Positions 31,790-40,671 of a stretch of DNA of 64,000 nt are shown here, in pieces (position 1 is the stretch's first letter; each line of letters opens with the position of its first letter). The translations under genes and the position numbers were made by a program. A model generated the notes under the pieces. The model was not told where the DNA came from, made no database searches, and saw only the letters and a program-made list of their open reading frames with translations. Source of the stretch: Paenibacillus castaneae (GTDB lineage: Bacteria > Bacillota > Bacilli > Paenibacillales > Paenibacillaceae); contig NZ_KZ614144.1 of the NCBI RefSeq assembly GCF_002884445.1, forward strand, positions 6,209,920 through 6,273,919, written 5' to 3'.

Positions 31790-33636
31790 GCCAGATCTCC
31801 CCCCTCTTGCAGCAACGGAAGAGTGAACGTGACCGTTGTTCCCTCGTTGAGCTCAGAATGAAGGGAGATCGTACCGCTATGCGCTTTAACAATTTCCCGG
31901 GCAATGGAGAGACCGAGTCCCGTTCCTCCCATATTTCGTGAGCGCGCCTTATCTACGCGATAGAAACGGTCAAATATGCGATTCAAATCCTTTTTTGGAA
32001 TACCAATACCGGTATCCTTGACGCTAATTGCAAGCGCTGACGAATCGCCCGACTTCTTAGCCAGCAGCTCAATCTTGCCGCCATCCAGCGTATACTTGAT
32101 GGCATTGGAAAATAAATTATCAAGCACCTGGTCAATTTGGTCGCGATCGAGCCACGCGGATTCCAAGCCTCGATCCACTAGAACGGATGCTTTGATCGAT
32201 TTCTGTCGAAGCTGGAATGAGAAGCGGTCTGCCACCTCATCCAGCATGTCATGTATATTGGTCTGTCTTCTGCGAAGCGGCGCTTGATTGGAATCAAGCC
32301 GCGACAGATGCAGCAGGTCCGTAACGAGTCTTATCATTCGTTCGGTCTCATTACGAATAACGCCGACGAACCTTTCAGAAAGCTCCCGCTCCTCAAGCGC
32401 ACCGTCATTGAGCGCTTCCGCATAGCTCTTAATCGTCGTGAGCGGCGTGCGCAGCTCATGCGACACATTCGCAACGAATTGACGCCTTGATTGCTCCAGC
32501 TTTTCTTGTTCGGTTACATCCTGAAGCACGGCAATCGTCCCCGTAATGCCTTTGTCACGTCGATGGATCGGCGTGAATGTCGCTCTCAGCATGCCCTCGT
32601 TGCTGTCGCCTATCTCCTGCTCATCGAAGTTGTGCTCGATAAGCAGCGTCTGACCGCGACCTTGCTGCAGCTCAAGCAGCTTCTGCTCCGAGAGCTCGAA
32701 TAGCTCGGATAGTTCATAGCCCTCGCAGTTCGGAATCTCAAGCAGCTCCAGCGCGCGTCTATTCCAAATGATGATTTTGCCATGCTCGTCCGCGGCAACA
32801 ACACCGTCACTCATATTCGAGAGGATGGAAGCCAGCTTCTCGTTTTCTTCCTCATTGACGGAGAGAGCTTCCTTCAGCCGTATCGTCATATCATTAAACG
32901 CCATACTAAGCCTGCCGATCTCATCATCGCCAAGCACAGGCACCTTTAGGTCGAATTTACCTTCAGCAACTGCCTCCGCTTGCCGGGTAAGGCCTTGAAT
33001 CGGATTCGTAATCGTGTGCGCCAGCAGAATACCAAGCACACCGGTTAAGCCAAGCGCAATCAGCGTACCCGAGAAGAAGATTTGATTCACCCTATTTACG
33101 GTCTCATAAAGATCGTTCATAGAAGCAACGACATATACAGCACCGACCACTTTATCATTCAAGGTTACCGGCTGAGCAATCATTTTCTTTCGAATATTGT
33201 CTTCATCTATAATTTCTTCTTCATTATCGGGAATGTTCTGCAGCGCCCGGCTGACCGCAAGCGATTTATTTTTCTTGCTTCCGATATCAGACTGATGGCC
33301 TTGAAGCGAGGTGGCGACCAGCCTGCCGTTGGAATCCAGCACTTGTACCTCGGCGCCGCTTATACTGAATAAGTTGCGTACGACTAGGCTTAGATCCTCT
33401 GTCGTGCTCTCTGGCGAGTCGCTTTCCGTATCCGGCTTGGCCGCAAGGCTCGGAGCAGCAAATTTGGATAAAATATCCGCTTGCTCCTTCAGGTTGTTCG
33501 TGAAGCTGGATATTAACGAATTTTTGACCGTACTGATGAAATAGACGCCGATCAGCTGCATCGCAACCAGAATGAGCAGCAAGTAAATAATGACGAGCTT
33601 TACTTGGATTGTACGGAAAAAGCTTTTGCCTTTCAT
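31786..33636 (-). CDS. walK: Cell-wall sensor histidine kinase WalK (YycG)
   Basis: 616 residues: membrane helix 1 (12-34), an extracytoplasmic Cache/PAS-like domain (35-180), membrane helix 2 (about 186-208), HAMP (209-262), a cytoplasmic PAS (265-375), then HisKA with phospho-acceptor His393 in FVANVSHELRTPL. The HATPase has the N-box DQVLDNLFSNAIKYT and G-boxes KDTGIGIPKKDL and GGTGLGLSIA. It phosphorylates WalR and controls autolysins and wall metabolism; the pair is essential in most Bacillales. It overlaps walR by 4 bases and walH by 4, forming a tightly coupled operon. Confidence 0.97.
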   Translation of the reverse strand: MKGKSFFRTIQVKLVIIYLLLILVAMQLIGVYFISTVKNSLISSFTNNLKEQADILSKFAAPSLAAKPDTESDSPESTTEDLSLVVRNLFSISGAEVQVLDSNGRLVATSLQGHQSDIGSKKNKSLAVSRALQNIPDNEEEIIDEDNIRKKMIAQPVTLNDKVVGAVYVVASMNDLYETVNRVNQIFFSGTLIALGLTGVLGILLAHTITNPIQGLTRQAEAVAEGKFDLKVPVLGDDEIGRLSMAFNDMTIRLKEALSVNEEENEKLASILSNMSDGVVAADEHGKIIIWNRRALELLEIPNCEGYELSELFELSEQKLLELQQGRGQTLLIEHNFDEQEIGDSNEGMLRATFTPIHRRDKGITGTIAVLQDVTEQEKLEQSRRQFVANVSHELRTPLTTIKSYAEALNDGALEERELSERFVGVIRNETERMIRLVTDLLHLSRLDSNQAPLRRRQTNIHDMLDEVADRFSFQLRQKSIKASVLVDRGLESAWLDRDQIDQVLDNLFSNAIKYTLDGGKIELLAKKSGDSSALAISVKDTGIGIPKKDLNRIFDRFYRVDKARSRNMGGTGLGLSIAREIVKAHSGTISLHSELNEGTTVTFTLPLLQEGGDLA

Positions 33637-34397
33637 CCTGGACCGAAGCCCCCGGACTTGGAATTACGCATCATATAACCGAGTCCGCGCCGAGTCATAA
33701 TATATTCGGGACGGCTCGGATCATCCTCGATTTTCTCTCGCAATCTGCGGATGGTTACATCAACTGTCCGTACATCGCCGAAGTACTCAAACCCCCATAC
33801 CGCTTGCAGCAAATGCTCGCGTGTCATCACCTTGCCGCTGTTGCGAGCCATGTAATAGACAAGCTCATATTCGCGATGCGTAAGATCAAGCGGCTCGCCG
33901 TCCTTATAGACCACATACATATCCGTATCAACGAACAGATTAAACAGCTTGAAGCCCTGCTGCTCCGAAGGGCTGTCTGAAGCTCCATTGCTGTTAGCAT
34001 CGCCGCTAATTCCCGCTTCTAATTCCGCCGGCTTCTGCTGTCTCCGTAGATGCGCCTTTACTCGCGCCAATAATTCCCGCGTACTGAACGGCTTGGTCAC
34101 ATAATCGTCCGCGCCAAGCTCCAGTCCCAGCACTTTATCGATTTCCGTATCTTTAGCCGTAAGCATAATAATGGGCATATGCAGCTTTGTACGCACCTCG
34201 CGGCATACATCCATGCCATCCTTAACAGGCAGCATTAAATCCAGCAGAATCAGGTCCGGCTTCTCCTCGAATGCCAGCCTTACCGCTTCGCCGCCATCGA
34301 AGGCGCATATGACCTGATGCCCTTCCTTCTCCAAATTAAACTTTATGATATCTGCTATCGGCTGTTCGTCATCGACCACTAATATTTTTCCGTGCAT
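33633..34397 (-). CDS. walR: Response regulator WalR (YycF)
   Basis: 254 residues: a receiver (1-118) with the acidic pair VVDDEQ, phosphorylated Asp53 in LLLDLMLP and Lys in YVTKPFST, then an OmpR-type winged HTH (about 152-245) with DLTHREYELVYYMARN and VDVTIRRLREKIEDDPSRP. The linker between domains (about 119-149) is long and low in complexity (SGDANSNGASDSPSEQ), so the protein is about 20 residues longer than Bacillus WalR (235). Controls autolysin and wall genes. First gene of the wal operon. Confidence 0.97.
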   Translation of the reverse strand: MHGKILVVDDEQPIADIIKFNLEKEGHQVICAFDGGEAVRLAFEEKPDLILLDLMLPVKDGMDVCREVRTKLHMPIIMLTAKDTEIDKVLGLELGADDYVTKPFSTRELLARVKAHLRRQQKPAELEAGISGDANSNGASDSPSEQQGFKLFNLFVDTDMYVVYKDGEPLDLTHREYELVYYMARNSGKVMTREHLLQAVWGFEYFGDVRTVDVTIRRLREKIEDDPSRPEYIMTRRGLGYMMRNSKSGGFGPG

Positions 34398-34584
34398 CGT
34401 TACACCCGCCCGTCGCTTGTCCTTTTAAAATCTCTTTTCATGCATTTCTACTATTGTATGTCTATCTATTGCCATCACCTTCTTACATCTCTTCTATTTT
34501 AACACACGTTATCCCTTCCTTCACAATGAATCTTCCCTCATGGCAGCAAGAGTTTTGCAAGCACTCCGTCATAGGACTACAGCA

Positions 34585-34625
34585 CAAAAAAAAGAATCAC
34601 TAAGCCGAAGCTTTCATGATTCTTT
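34585..34625 (-). terminator. Terminator of M23 peptidase gene
   Basis: AAAGAATCA pairs with TGATTCTTT around a 17-base loop, followed on the minus strand by eight Ts, 24 bases after the stop. Confidence 0.75.
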
Positions 34626-34648
34626 CTGCATATTTATGGGTATAAGTT

Positions 34649-36217
34649 TTATAAGTACTTTAGCGGATTTTGTAAAACACCGTTCTTGTGAACCTCGAAA
34701 TGCAAATGAACGCCTGTCGAATTGCCTGTGCTGCCCATAATGGCTATTTTATCGCCCTTTTCGACAACTGCACCTTTCTTGACTCCGAAGGAGCTAAGGT
34801 GGCCATACACGGTTTTATAGCCATTCTTATGATCAATAATAATGGCATTGCCTAAGCCCGGTTTTTTACCTACAAACTCAACGACGCCGTTATCGGCAGC
34901 ATGTATATTCTTGTCGCCTGTAAGGTCGATGCCGTTATGATTACGGCCCCAACGTTGCCCGAACTTGCTAGTCAGTCTAGAATTGGTTACTGGCATAGCG
35001 AAACGGCCGGAGCCTTCACCTAAGACAACCTTCGTGCCGCGCATAACGATCTTCGGCTGTGCTTCTTCAATAACTTCTTTCGTTAACAGCTCTTCGGAAA
35101 CCACATAACCGTTCTGCTTCACGATTTTGTACGTCATTCGCTTAGAGCCAGCTTTGCCTTCTGAGATTGTTTTGGACTCGCCGGCACGCATATTTTCACT
35201 TTTTTTAATTTCAACTGGCGGCTCAATCGTCTCAATCTCCACTAAATTTTCAACCGTTTTTACGGTAAGCTCCGGCTGAAGCACAGTGAGATCAAGTACA
35301 TCGCCAACCGTCAGCTTGTCATCTTTAATCCACGTATTGTTCTCATAAATAACCTGCGGTGAAATATTGAATTTCTGGGCAATACAGCCGACACAATCGC
35401 CAGCTACTACCGTGTATTTGGTTGGTTGAATACTGCCTTGAACGAGTAATTTATAAATCGCTTCTGCTTCCATAATTTCCGATGGATCGGTATCAATCGT
35501 TTCAGTTAGAACCGTCTCCATAAATTCGACTTCCGTTACTTCGCGGCCTGGTGTTTTGGACACAGGCTTGTCCGCTGTTTTGGCAGCCTCATTAGGATTA
35601 TAAGCCAGCGCTCTAACTTCTTTGGCACTCTGCTTCGCAGCCGCCAGCTTTGGTGCAAATTTGCTTTGCACTCTTGTCAAAATCTCATCTGCTGTCTGTT
35701 CATCCTTCACGATGCCAATTACTTTGCCGTCAACCTTCACCTCGACGCCAACGGCGTGAGAAGTGAATAATCCTTCCAGCTTCTTTAACGTTTCCTCTGT
35801 TTGAGGTGCTGCTTTGTATGCACTGTCGACTTCATATGTAATGTTGCCGGTATCCAGTATCATGTTGATATCTGGATTAGCTTGCTGCACTTCTTCTGCT
35901 TCTAATAGAACTAACTGCTCGACTGCATCTGGATTATCTACGGTTCCAACGACTGTTCCATCTATATATACGTTATAATACTCGACTGTGTGTGCTTGAA
36001 CATATTGGATGCCGCTAAATCCGGCTACTGTGAGGAGTACGAGCGCCCCGCCCGTCAACTGAACCGACTTCTTCCGCCAAAATGACGCAGATGTCTTGTC
36101 GCTAACGGATTGTTGCTGTGTCTTGCCATCCAAGTGTTGCGATCGGTCATGTCTAAAGTACTGAATCGCTTGATTCCATACTTTCTTTATCCGACCTTGG
36201 TCCCTGAAAACGGTCAT
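34649..36217 (-). CDS. Membrane-anchored M23 endopeptidase with LysM and G5 domains
   Basis: 522 residues from ATG 36217, chosen because AAGGAG lies 6 bases before it (earlier in-frame starts lack a site). A cytosolic basic stretch precedes one membrane helix (VQLTGGALVLLTVAGFSGI). Then come a helical region, a LysM (KYTVVAGDCVGCIAQKFNIS), a G5 domain (RMTYKIVKQNGYVVSEEL), and an M23 zinc endopeptidase with HNGIDL, YGHLS and HLHFEVHK ligands. It should cut peptidoglycan cross-bridges. Being next to walRK, it may be regulated by WalR, as wall hydrolases often are. Confidence 0.93.
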   Translation of the reverse strand: MTVFRDQGRIKKVWNQAIQYFRHDRSQHLDGKTQQQSVSDKTSASFWRKKSVQLTGGALVLLTVAGFSGIQYVQAHTVEYYNVYIDGTVVGTVDNPDAVEQLVLLEAEEVQQANPDINMILDTGNITYEVDSAYKAAPQTEETLKKLEGLFTSHAVGVEVKVDGKVIGIVKDEQTADEILTRVQSKFAPKLAAAKQSAKEVRALAYNPNEAAKTADKPVSKTPGREVTEVEFMETVLTETIDTDPSEIMEAEAIYKLLVQGSIQPTKYTVVAGDCVGCIAQKFNISPQVIYENNTWIKDDKLTVGDVLDLTVLQPELTVKTVENLVEIETIEPPVEIKKSENMRAGESKTISEGKAGSKRMTYKIVKQNGYVVSEELLTKEVIEEAQPKIVMRGTKVVLGEGSGRFAMPVTNSRLTSKFGQRWGRNHNGIDLTGDKNIHAADNGVVEFVGKKPGLGNAIIIDHKNGYKTVYGHLSSFGVKKGAVVEKGDKIAIMGSTGNSTGVHLHFEVHKNGVLQNPLKYL

Positions 36218-36269
36218 GATTGTCTCCTTTTCGCGCGCAATTGCCACTATTTTTCTAGATTCCAACATG

Positions 36270-36306
36270 AAAAAAAGGCGAATGATCCCGTTCGGATCGC
36301 TCGCCT
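36270..36306 (-). terminator. Terminator of the TM/glycine-rich protein gene
   Basis: AGGCGA-AT-GATCC pairs with GGATC-GC-TCGCCT, followed on the minus strand by seven Ts. It is placed between this gene and the M23 gene. Confidence 0.75.
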
Positions 36307-36361
36307 AATACTTTATCATACCCCTAACAACTCGGGCAACCTTTACACAACGTTCAAAATA

Positions 36362-37030
36362 TTAATATTTTTTCAGAATCTCCATCATTTGTGCATATTC
36401 GGTCTTGTCGAGATGCTGTGCCATTATTTGCTGAATCGTTGTAAGTTCTTTCTCTGTAAGGCCATCTTCTACGTATTGAGAAATCATTTGCCACGATTCC
36501 TGCGGTAATTTGCTTATTAATAAAGCGAATAATTGTTCTTTATCGTCATTTGTCATCTGCTGCTTCGCGATTGTCAAATCCTCGGTTGTCATCGTCGTTT
36601 CCGTATCATCGCCCGGCGTCATTCCTTCTTGAACCTCTGTCCCACCTGTCGCAGCGCCGCCATTCGCCTGCGTTCCGCCGCCAATGCCCATATCCGTCAA
36701 AGGCGGATCAGACATATCGCCGAATGCATCTACTGCTACCGGCGGATCGCCATTTTCATCCACTTGTGCGTCTGTCTCAGCCGTTCCCCCTTTTGAGGGA
36801 GTATTTTCCTTCTTGTTAGCCGTATCGGTTATGAGAAGCGGATCTGATCCCCACAGCTTGCCCCAGACGCCTGCCATGGCCATCGGAGGCACCTCAATTG
36901 GCAGATTGAACTGCTTTAGAATCGTTTCTACATAACTTGTCACAATATATCCCGTTGTCCATATGGACAAAAAACTCAAAATCAGCCCTGCAGCTACCAG
37001 CTTTCCCAACCATCCGATCTTTCTCAGCAT
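36362..37030 (-). CDS. Single-pass membrane protein of unknown function with Gly/Thr/Asp-rich linker
   Basis: 222 residues: an N-terminal membrane helix (WLGKLVAAGLILSFLSIWTTGYIV), a short conserved-looking amphipathic part (LKQFNLPIEVPP), a disordered linker from about residue 65 to 145 rich in G, T, D and P (GIGGGTQANGGAATGG), and a helical C-terminal domain (SKLPQESWQMISQYVEDGLTEKEL) of roughly 75 residues. No family is recognised. The position between purA and the M23 wall hydrolase suggests a Paenibacillaceae envelope protein, perhaps a scaffold. GGTGAGG precedes the ATG. Confidence 0.8.
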   Translation of the reverse strand: MLRKIGWLGKLVAAGLILSFLSIWTTGYIVTSYVETILKQFNLPIEVPPMAMAGVWGKLWGSDPLLITDTANKKENTPSKGGTAETDAQVDENGDPPVAVDAFGDMSDPPLTDMGIGGGTQANGGAATGGTEVQEGMTPGDDTETTMTTEDLTIAKQQMTNDDKEQLFALLISKLPQESWQMISQYVEDGLTEKELTTIQQIMAQHLDKTEYAQMMEILKKY

Positions 37031-37161
37031 GCTTGCACCTCACCCTTCGTCCAGCAGCTAATAAATATCTATCAGCCTTCGTTTCCATAATCTGTTATAT
37101 ACCAGTATGGTCAACAATTTCGCTGTACATTCGGAGCAGCTTGCATTTCCCTAGCATTTAT

Positions 37162-37192
37162 CCAAAAAAAAAAGGATGGCACAGGGCCATCC
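37162..37192 (-). terminator. Terminator of purA
   Basis: AGGATGGC pairs perfectly with GCCATCCT around a 4-base loop, then ten Ts on the minus strand, a textbook intrinsic terminator 12 bases after the stop. Confidence 0.9.
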
Positions 37193-37203
37193 TCTTCCAT
37201 TTT

Positions 37204-38490
37204 CTATTCGTAGATCGGACGCACCGGATTTGTTTGCTCACGATTGCGGCCTACCGAGAAGATTGCGATTGGAATGCCTGTCAGCTCGGATACACGATTC
37301 AAGTAGTTGCGTGTGTTGGCAGGAAGATCTTCAAGCGTTTTTGCACCGCTGATATCCTCCGACCAGCCTGGATATTCCTCATAGATCGCTTCGCACTCTG
37401 AAACGAGTTTCAGGCTTGCTGGATAAGTATCGATAACTTCTCCGCGCAATTTGTAGCCTGTGCAAATTTTCACCGTTTCAAGACCCGTCAGAACGTCAAG
37501 CGAGTTAAGCGACAAGCCAGTAATTCCGCTAACGCGGCGTGCGTGACGGACAACTACCGTATCGAACCAGCCAACGCGGCGCGGACGGCCTGTTACTGTG
37601 CCATACTCATGGCCTTTGTCACGAATTAATTGACCAATTTCATTATCCTGCTCCGTTGGGAATGGACCATCGCCTACACGAGTTGTGTACGCTTTGGCAA
37701 CACCGATAACTTGTTGGATTTTTGAAGGGCCTACACCTGATCCGATACAAACGCCGCCAGCCGATGGGTTGGAGGACGTAACATACGGGTAAGTTCCTTG
37801 ATCGATATCCAGCATAACGCCTTGAGCGCCTTCGAACAAAACCTTTTTCCCAGCGTCGATAGCATCATTAAGAACAACAGATGTATCCGTCACATACGGA
37901 CGAAGTACTTCAGCGAAACCAAGGTAATCGCGAATAACTGCATCCGCATCAAGCGCTTCTCCGCCATATACTTGCTCGATTAAATGATTTTTCTCAATCA
38001 TAATACTGCGGATTCTTGCTTCGAATTCCTCCGCATCCATCAGATCAGCGATACGAACACCATTGCGAGCGGCTTTGTCCATGTAGCAAGGACCAATTCC
38101 TTTGCGAGTTGTGCCGATCTTGTTATCACCCTTACGATCTTCCTCAAGACCGTCAAGAATAAGGTGGTAAGGCATAATAACATGAGCGCGATCGCTAATT
38201 TTCAAATTCTCTGTTGAGAATCCATTTTCGTGAATATAGTTAATTTCTTGAATGAGCGCTTCTGGATTAATAACCATCCCGTTACCAATTACGCACGTTT
38301 TATTATGATTAAAAATACCCGATGGAATCATCGTCAATTTATATTTTTTGTTATCAATAAGGATCGTGTGTCCGGCATTGTTACCTCCTTGGTAACGAGC
38401 AACGACGTCGGCTCCCTCTGCCAAGAAATCAGTGATTTTTCCTTTTCCTTCGTCTCCCCACTGCGTACCAACAACAACAACCGTAGACAT
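37204..38490 (-). CDS. purA: Adenylosuccinate synthase PurA
   Basis: 428 residues, full length. The GTP-binding loop GTQWGDEGKGKITD is at residues 8-21, the IMP region GNNAGHTI follows at about 36-43, and later conserved blocks are GTTRKGIGPCY, FEGAQGVMLDIDQGTYPYVTSSNP and the C-terminal FSVGRNREQT. It makes adenylosuccinate from IMP, aspartate and GTP, the first committed step to AMP. Single-gene unit with its own terminator. Confidence 0.98.
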   Translation of the reverse strand: MSTVVVVGTQWGDEGKGKITDFLAEGADVVARYQGGNNAGHTILIDNKKYKLTMIPSGIFNHNKTCVIGNGMVINPEALIQEINYIHENGFSTENLKISDRAHVIMPYHLILDGLEEDRKGDNKIGTTRKGIGPCYMDKAARNGVRIADLMDAEEFEARIRSIMIEKNHLIEQVYGGEALDADAVIRDYLGFAEVLRPYVTDTSVVLNDAIDAGKKVLFEGAQGVMLDIDQGTYPYVTSSNPSAGGVCIGSGVGPSKIQQVIGVAKAYTTRVGDGPFPTEQDNEIGQLIRDKGHEYGTVTGRPRRVGWFDTVVVRHARRVSGITGLSLNSLDVLTGLETVKICTGYKLRGEVIDTYPASLKLVSECEAIYEEYPGWSEDISGAKTLEDLPANTRNYLNRVSELTGIPIAIFSVGRNREQTNPVRPIYE

Positions 38491-38645
38491 AATTCATACC
38501 CCCGTCCGGTGTTTATACACACCGAAAATTACCGTCTAGACCTGATAGCAGCGTTTTCCCTTCCAATAAAGGTCACGAAATGCTACGTCATGAAAGTCCA
38601 AAGACAGCATTAACATTGTAGCAATCCCTCCCCAAGAAGTCAAAC

Positions 38646-38684
38646 AAAAAACGAACAATTGCACAGTTACCCATGCAATTGTTC
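38646..38684 (-). terminator. Terminator of dnaB
   Basis: CGAACAATTGCA pairs perfectly with TGCAATTGTTCG, followed by a T-run on the minus strand, starting 7 bases after the dnaB stop. Confidence 0.88.
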
Positions 38685-38690
38685 GGTTAT

Positions 38691-40052
38691 TCACGATGCG
38701 TGCGACGGATCTTGATGCGCACGATCGATACTTACGAATTTATTGTATTGTTTAAGAAAAACAAGTTCAACTGTACCTACAGGCCCATTCCGCTGTTTGG
38801 CGATAATAATCTCGATAATGTTCTTCTTCTCGGATTCTTTATCATAATAGTCATCCCGATATAGGAAAGATACAATATCAGCATCTTGCTCGATCGATCC
38901 AGACTCCCGAAGGTCAGACATCATCGGGCGTTTGTCCTGCCTCTGCTCAACTCCACGGCTGAGCTGCGAAAGTGCAATAACCGGCACTTCAAGCTCCCGC
39001 GCAATCTGCTTAAGCGTCCGTGAAATTTCAGAAACCTCCTGCTGTCTGTTTTCGCCTGCTTTGCCGCGGCCCGATATGAGCTGCAAGTAGTCGATCAGAA
39101 TCATGCCGAGGCCCCGCTCCTTCTTCAAACGGCGGCATTTCGCGCGAATTTCAGCTACCGTAATACCCGGTGTATCATCGATAAAGATTTGCGCTTCCGA
39201 GAGGGAACCAATTGCCATCGTCAGCTTCTCCCAGTCATCGCCTTCCAAATGCCCTGTCCGCATTCGCTGTGCATCGACATTCGCTTCCGCACAGATCATC
39301 CGCTGCACCAGCTGTGCTGCGGACATCTCCAGACTGAAGATGGCGACTGTTTCACGTGCGCGAACACCGACGTTCTGAGCGATATTAAGCGCGAAGGCCG
39401 TTTTACCTACTGACGGACGAGCCGCAACGATAATTAAGTCGCTTCGCTGGAAGCCTGCAGTCATGCGATCCAGATCCGTGAATCCGGAAGGTATGCCTGT
39501 CGTTCCGCCCTTGTCCGTATATAGCTGCTCGACCTTCTCGAATACCTCCATCAACACATCGCGGATGGAGATAAAGCCGCTGCCGGAGCGCCGATTCGAG
39601 ATTTCAAGAATCTTCTTCTCCGCATCTCCCAGCAGCACGCCAACATCCTCAGAGTTCGCATAGCCGTCTGATACGATATTCGTAGCCGTGCGAATAAGTC
39701 GGCGAAGCATAGACTTTTCTTCAACGATTTGTGCGTAATAATCAACATTTGCCGCCGTTGGCACTGCATTGGCCAGCTTGGCCAAATAGCTGACGCCGCC
39801 GATTTCTTCAAGCAAATGCTGATCCTGTAAATGCGCGGTCAGCGTTACAAGATCAACCGGCTGGTTGTTCTCCGCGATCTCGACCATCGCTTCATAGATT
39901 TGTCTATGAGCACCGCTGTAAAAGTCTTCGCTGCGCACCCGCTCCATCGCCGTAATGAGCGCTTCAGCCTGCAGTAATATGGCGCCAATGACAGCCTGTT
40001 CAGCTTCCAGGTTTTGCGGTGGGACACGGTCAAACATCAGCTCTGTACTCAT
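38691..40052 (-). CDS. dnaB: Replicative DNA helicase DnaB (DnaC of Bacillus)
   Basis: 453 residues. The N-terminal primase-interacting domain (about 10-115) starts RVPPQNLEAEQAVIGAILLQ. The RecA-like ATPase has Walker A IIVAARPSVGKTAFALNIAQ and Walker B MILIDYLQLISG, then the DnaB motif LSQLSRGVEQRQDKRPMMSDLRESGSIEQDAD. It unwinds DNA ahead of the replication fork. In Bacillus the same gene is called dnaC. It is read after the rplI-containing group, with a 38-40-bp tandem repeat array between the genes. Confidence 0.97.
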   Translation of the reverse strand: MSTELMFDRVPPQNLEAEQAVIGAILLQAEALITAMERVRSEDFYSGAHRQIYEAMVEIAENNQPVDLVTLTAHLQDQHLLEEIGGVSYLAKLANAVPTAANVDYYAQIVEEKSMLRRLIRTATNIVSDGYANSEDVGVLLGDAEKKILEISNRRSGSGFISIRDVLMEVFEKVEQLYTDKGGTTGIPSGFTDLDRMTAGFQRSDLIIVAARPSVGKTAFALNIAQNVGVRARETVAIFSLEMSAAQLVQRMICAEANVDAQRMRTGHLEGDDWEKLTMAIGSLSEAQIFIDDTPGITVAEIRAKCRRLKKERGLGMILIDYLQLISGRGKAGENRQQEVSEISRTLKQIARELEVPVIALSQLSRGVEQRQDKRPMMSDLRESGSIEQDADIVSFLYRDDYYDKESEKKNIIEIIIAKQRNGPVGTVELVFLKQYNKFVSIDRAHQDPSHAS

Positions 40053-40064
40053 TTAGCGCTCCTT

Positions 40065-40202
40065 TAAAGTTTGCGTAGCAAACTACTTCGTAAGCATATT
40101 CTTAAAGTTTGTGTAACAAACTTACTTCGTAAGCATAATCCTAAAGTTTGTGTAACAAACTTACTTCGTAAGCATATTCTCAAAAGCTTGCGTAGCAAAC
40201 TT
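40065..40202. repeat. Tandem repeat array, 38-40-bp unit, about 3.5 copies
   Basis: The unit TAAAGTTTGTGTAACAAACT plus TACTTCGTAAGCATAATCC is repeated at 40065, 40103, 40142 and (partial) 40182, with few differences between copies. Each unit holds two small inverted repeats: AGTTTG-TGTAA-CAAACT and CTTAC-TTC-GTAAG. The array fills the gap between the dnaB start and the rplI stop. Transcribed on the minus strand it would form a row of hairpins. An open frame across it on the plus strand is a by-product of the near-multiple-of-three unit. Confidence 0.85.
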
Positions 40203-40227
40203 CCATTAACATTCTATGCTTTAATAA

Positions 40228-40671
40228 TTATTCCTCTGCCGCTTGTACGCTTAGCTTTGCTTTCACAGCCGTGTGAAGCTTAACGCCAACCTGCGTAATG
40301 CCCAATGTGCGAATCGGCTCATCCAGCTCGATTTTGCGCTTGTCTATCTTAATGCCTTGCGCAGCGAGCGCTTCAGCAATTTGTTTGCTCGTGATGGCGC
40401 CGAATAGCCTTCCGCCTTCACCGGCTTTAGTCTTAATGACAACCGTCATCTCGTCAAGCCGTTTGCCCAGCTCCTGCGCATCTTCCTTTTCTTTGTCCTT
40501 ACGCTTCTGCTCAGAGGCATTCTGCAGATCTAGTGTCTTCAAGTTTCCGTCAGATGCTAGCTTTGCCAGACCCTTCGGCAGCAGAAAATTACGAACATAC
40601 CCTTCGGAAAGCTCCTTGACTTGCCCTTTCTTGCCTTGCCCTTTAACATCCTGCAAAAAGATTACTTTCAT
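40228..40671 (-). CDS. rplI: 50S ribosomal protein L9
   Basis: 147 residues, full length. The N-terminal RNA-binding domain reads MKVIFLQDVKGQGKKGQVKE, with GYVRNFLLPKGLA (the bL9 signature). The long connecting helix is lysine-rich, and the C-terminal domain has GRLFGAITSKQIAEAL. It binds domain V/II of 23S rRNA near the L1 stalk. Its ATG overlaps the gdpP stop by 4 bases, the usual gdpP-rplI arrangement in Bacillales. Confidence 0.97.
   Translation of the reverse strand: MKVIFLQDVKGQGKKGQVKELSEGYVRNFLLPKGLAKLASDGNLKTLDLQNASEQKRKDKEKEDAQELGKRLDEMTVVIKTKAGEGGRLFGAITSKQIAEALAAQGIKIDKRKIELDEPIRTLGITQVGVKLHTAVKAKLSVQAAEE

Noticed and set aside
39348..39363. parS-like sequence TGTTTCACGTGCGCGA in dnaB
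   Set aside because: Only the left half and core match; four mismatches in the right arm make ParB binding unlikely.
40071..40283. 70-residue plus-strand frame with repeated LLRKH units
   Set aside because: It is produced by the near-multiple-of-three tandem repeat; it has a TTG start without a ribosome site and runs into the end of rplI.
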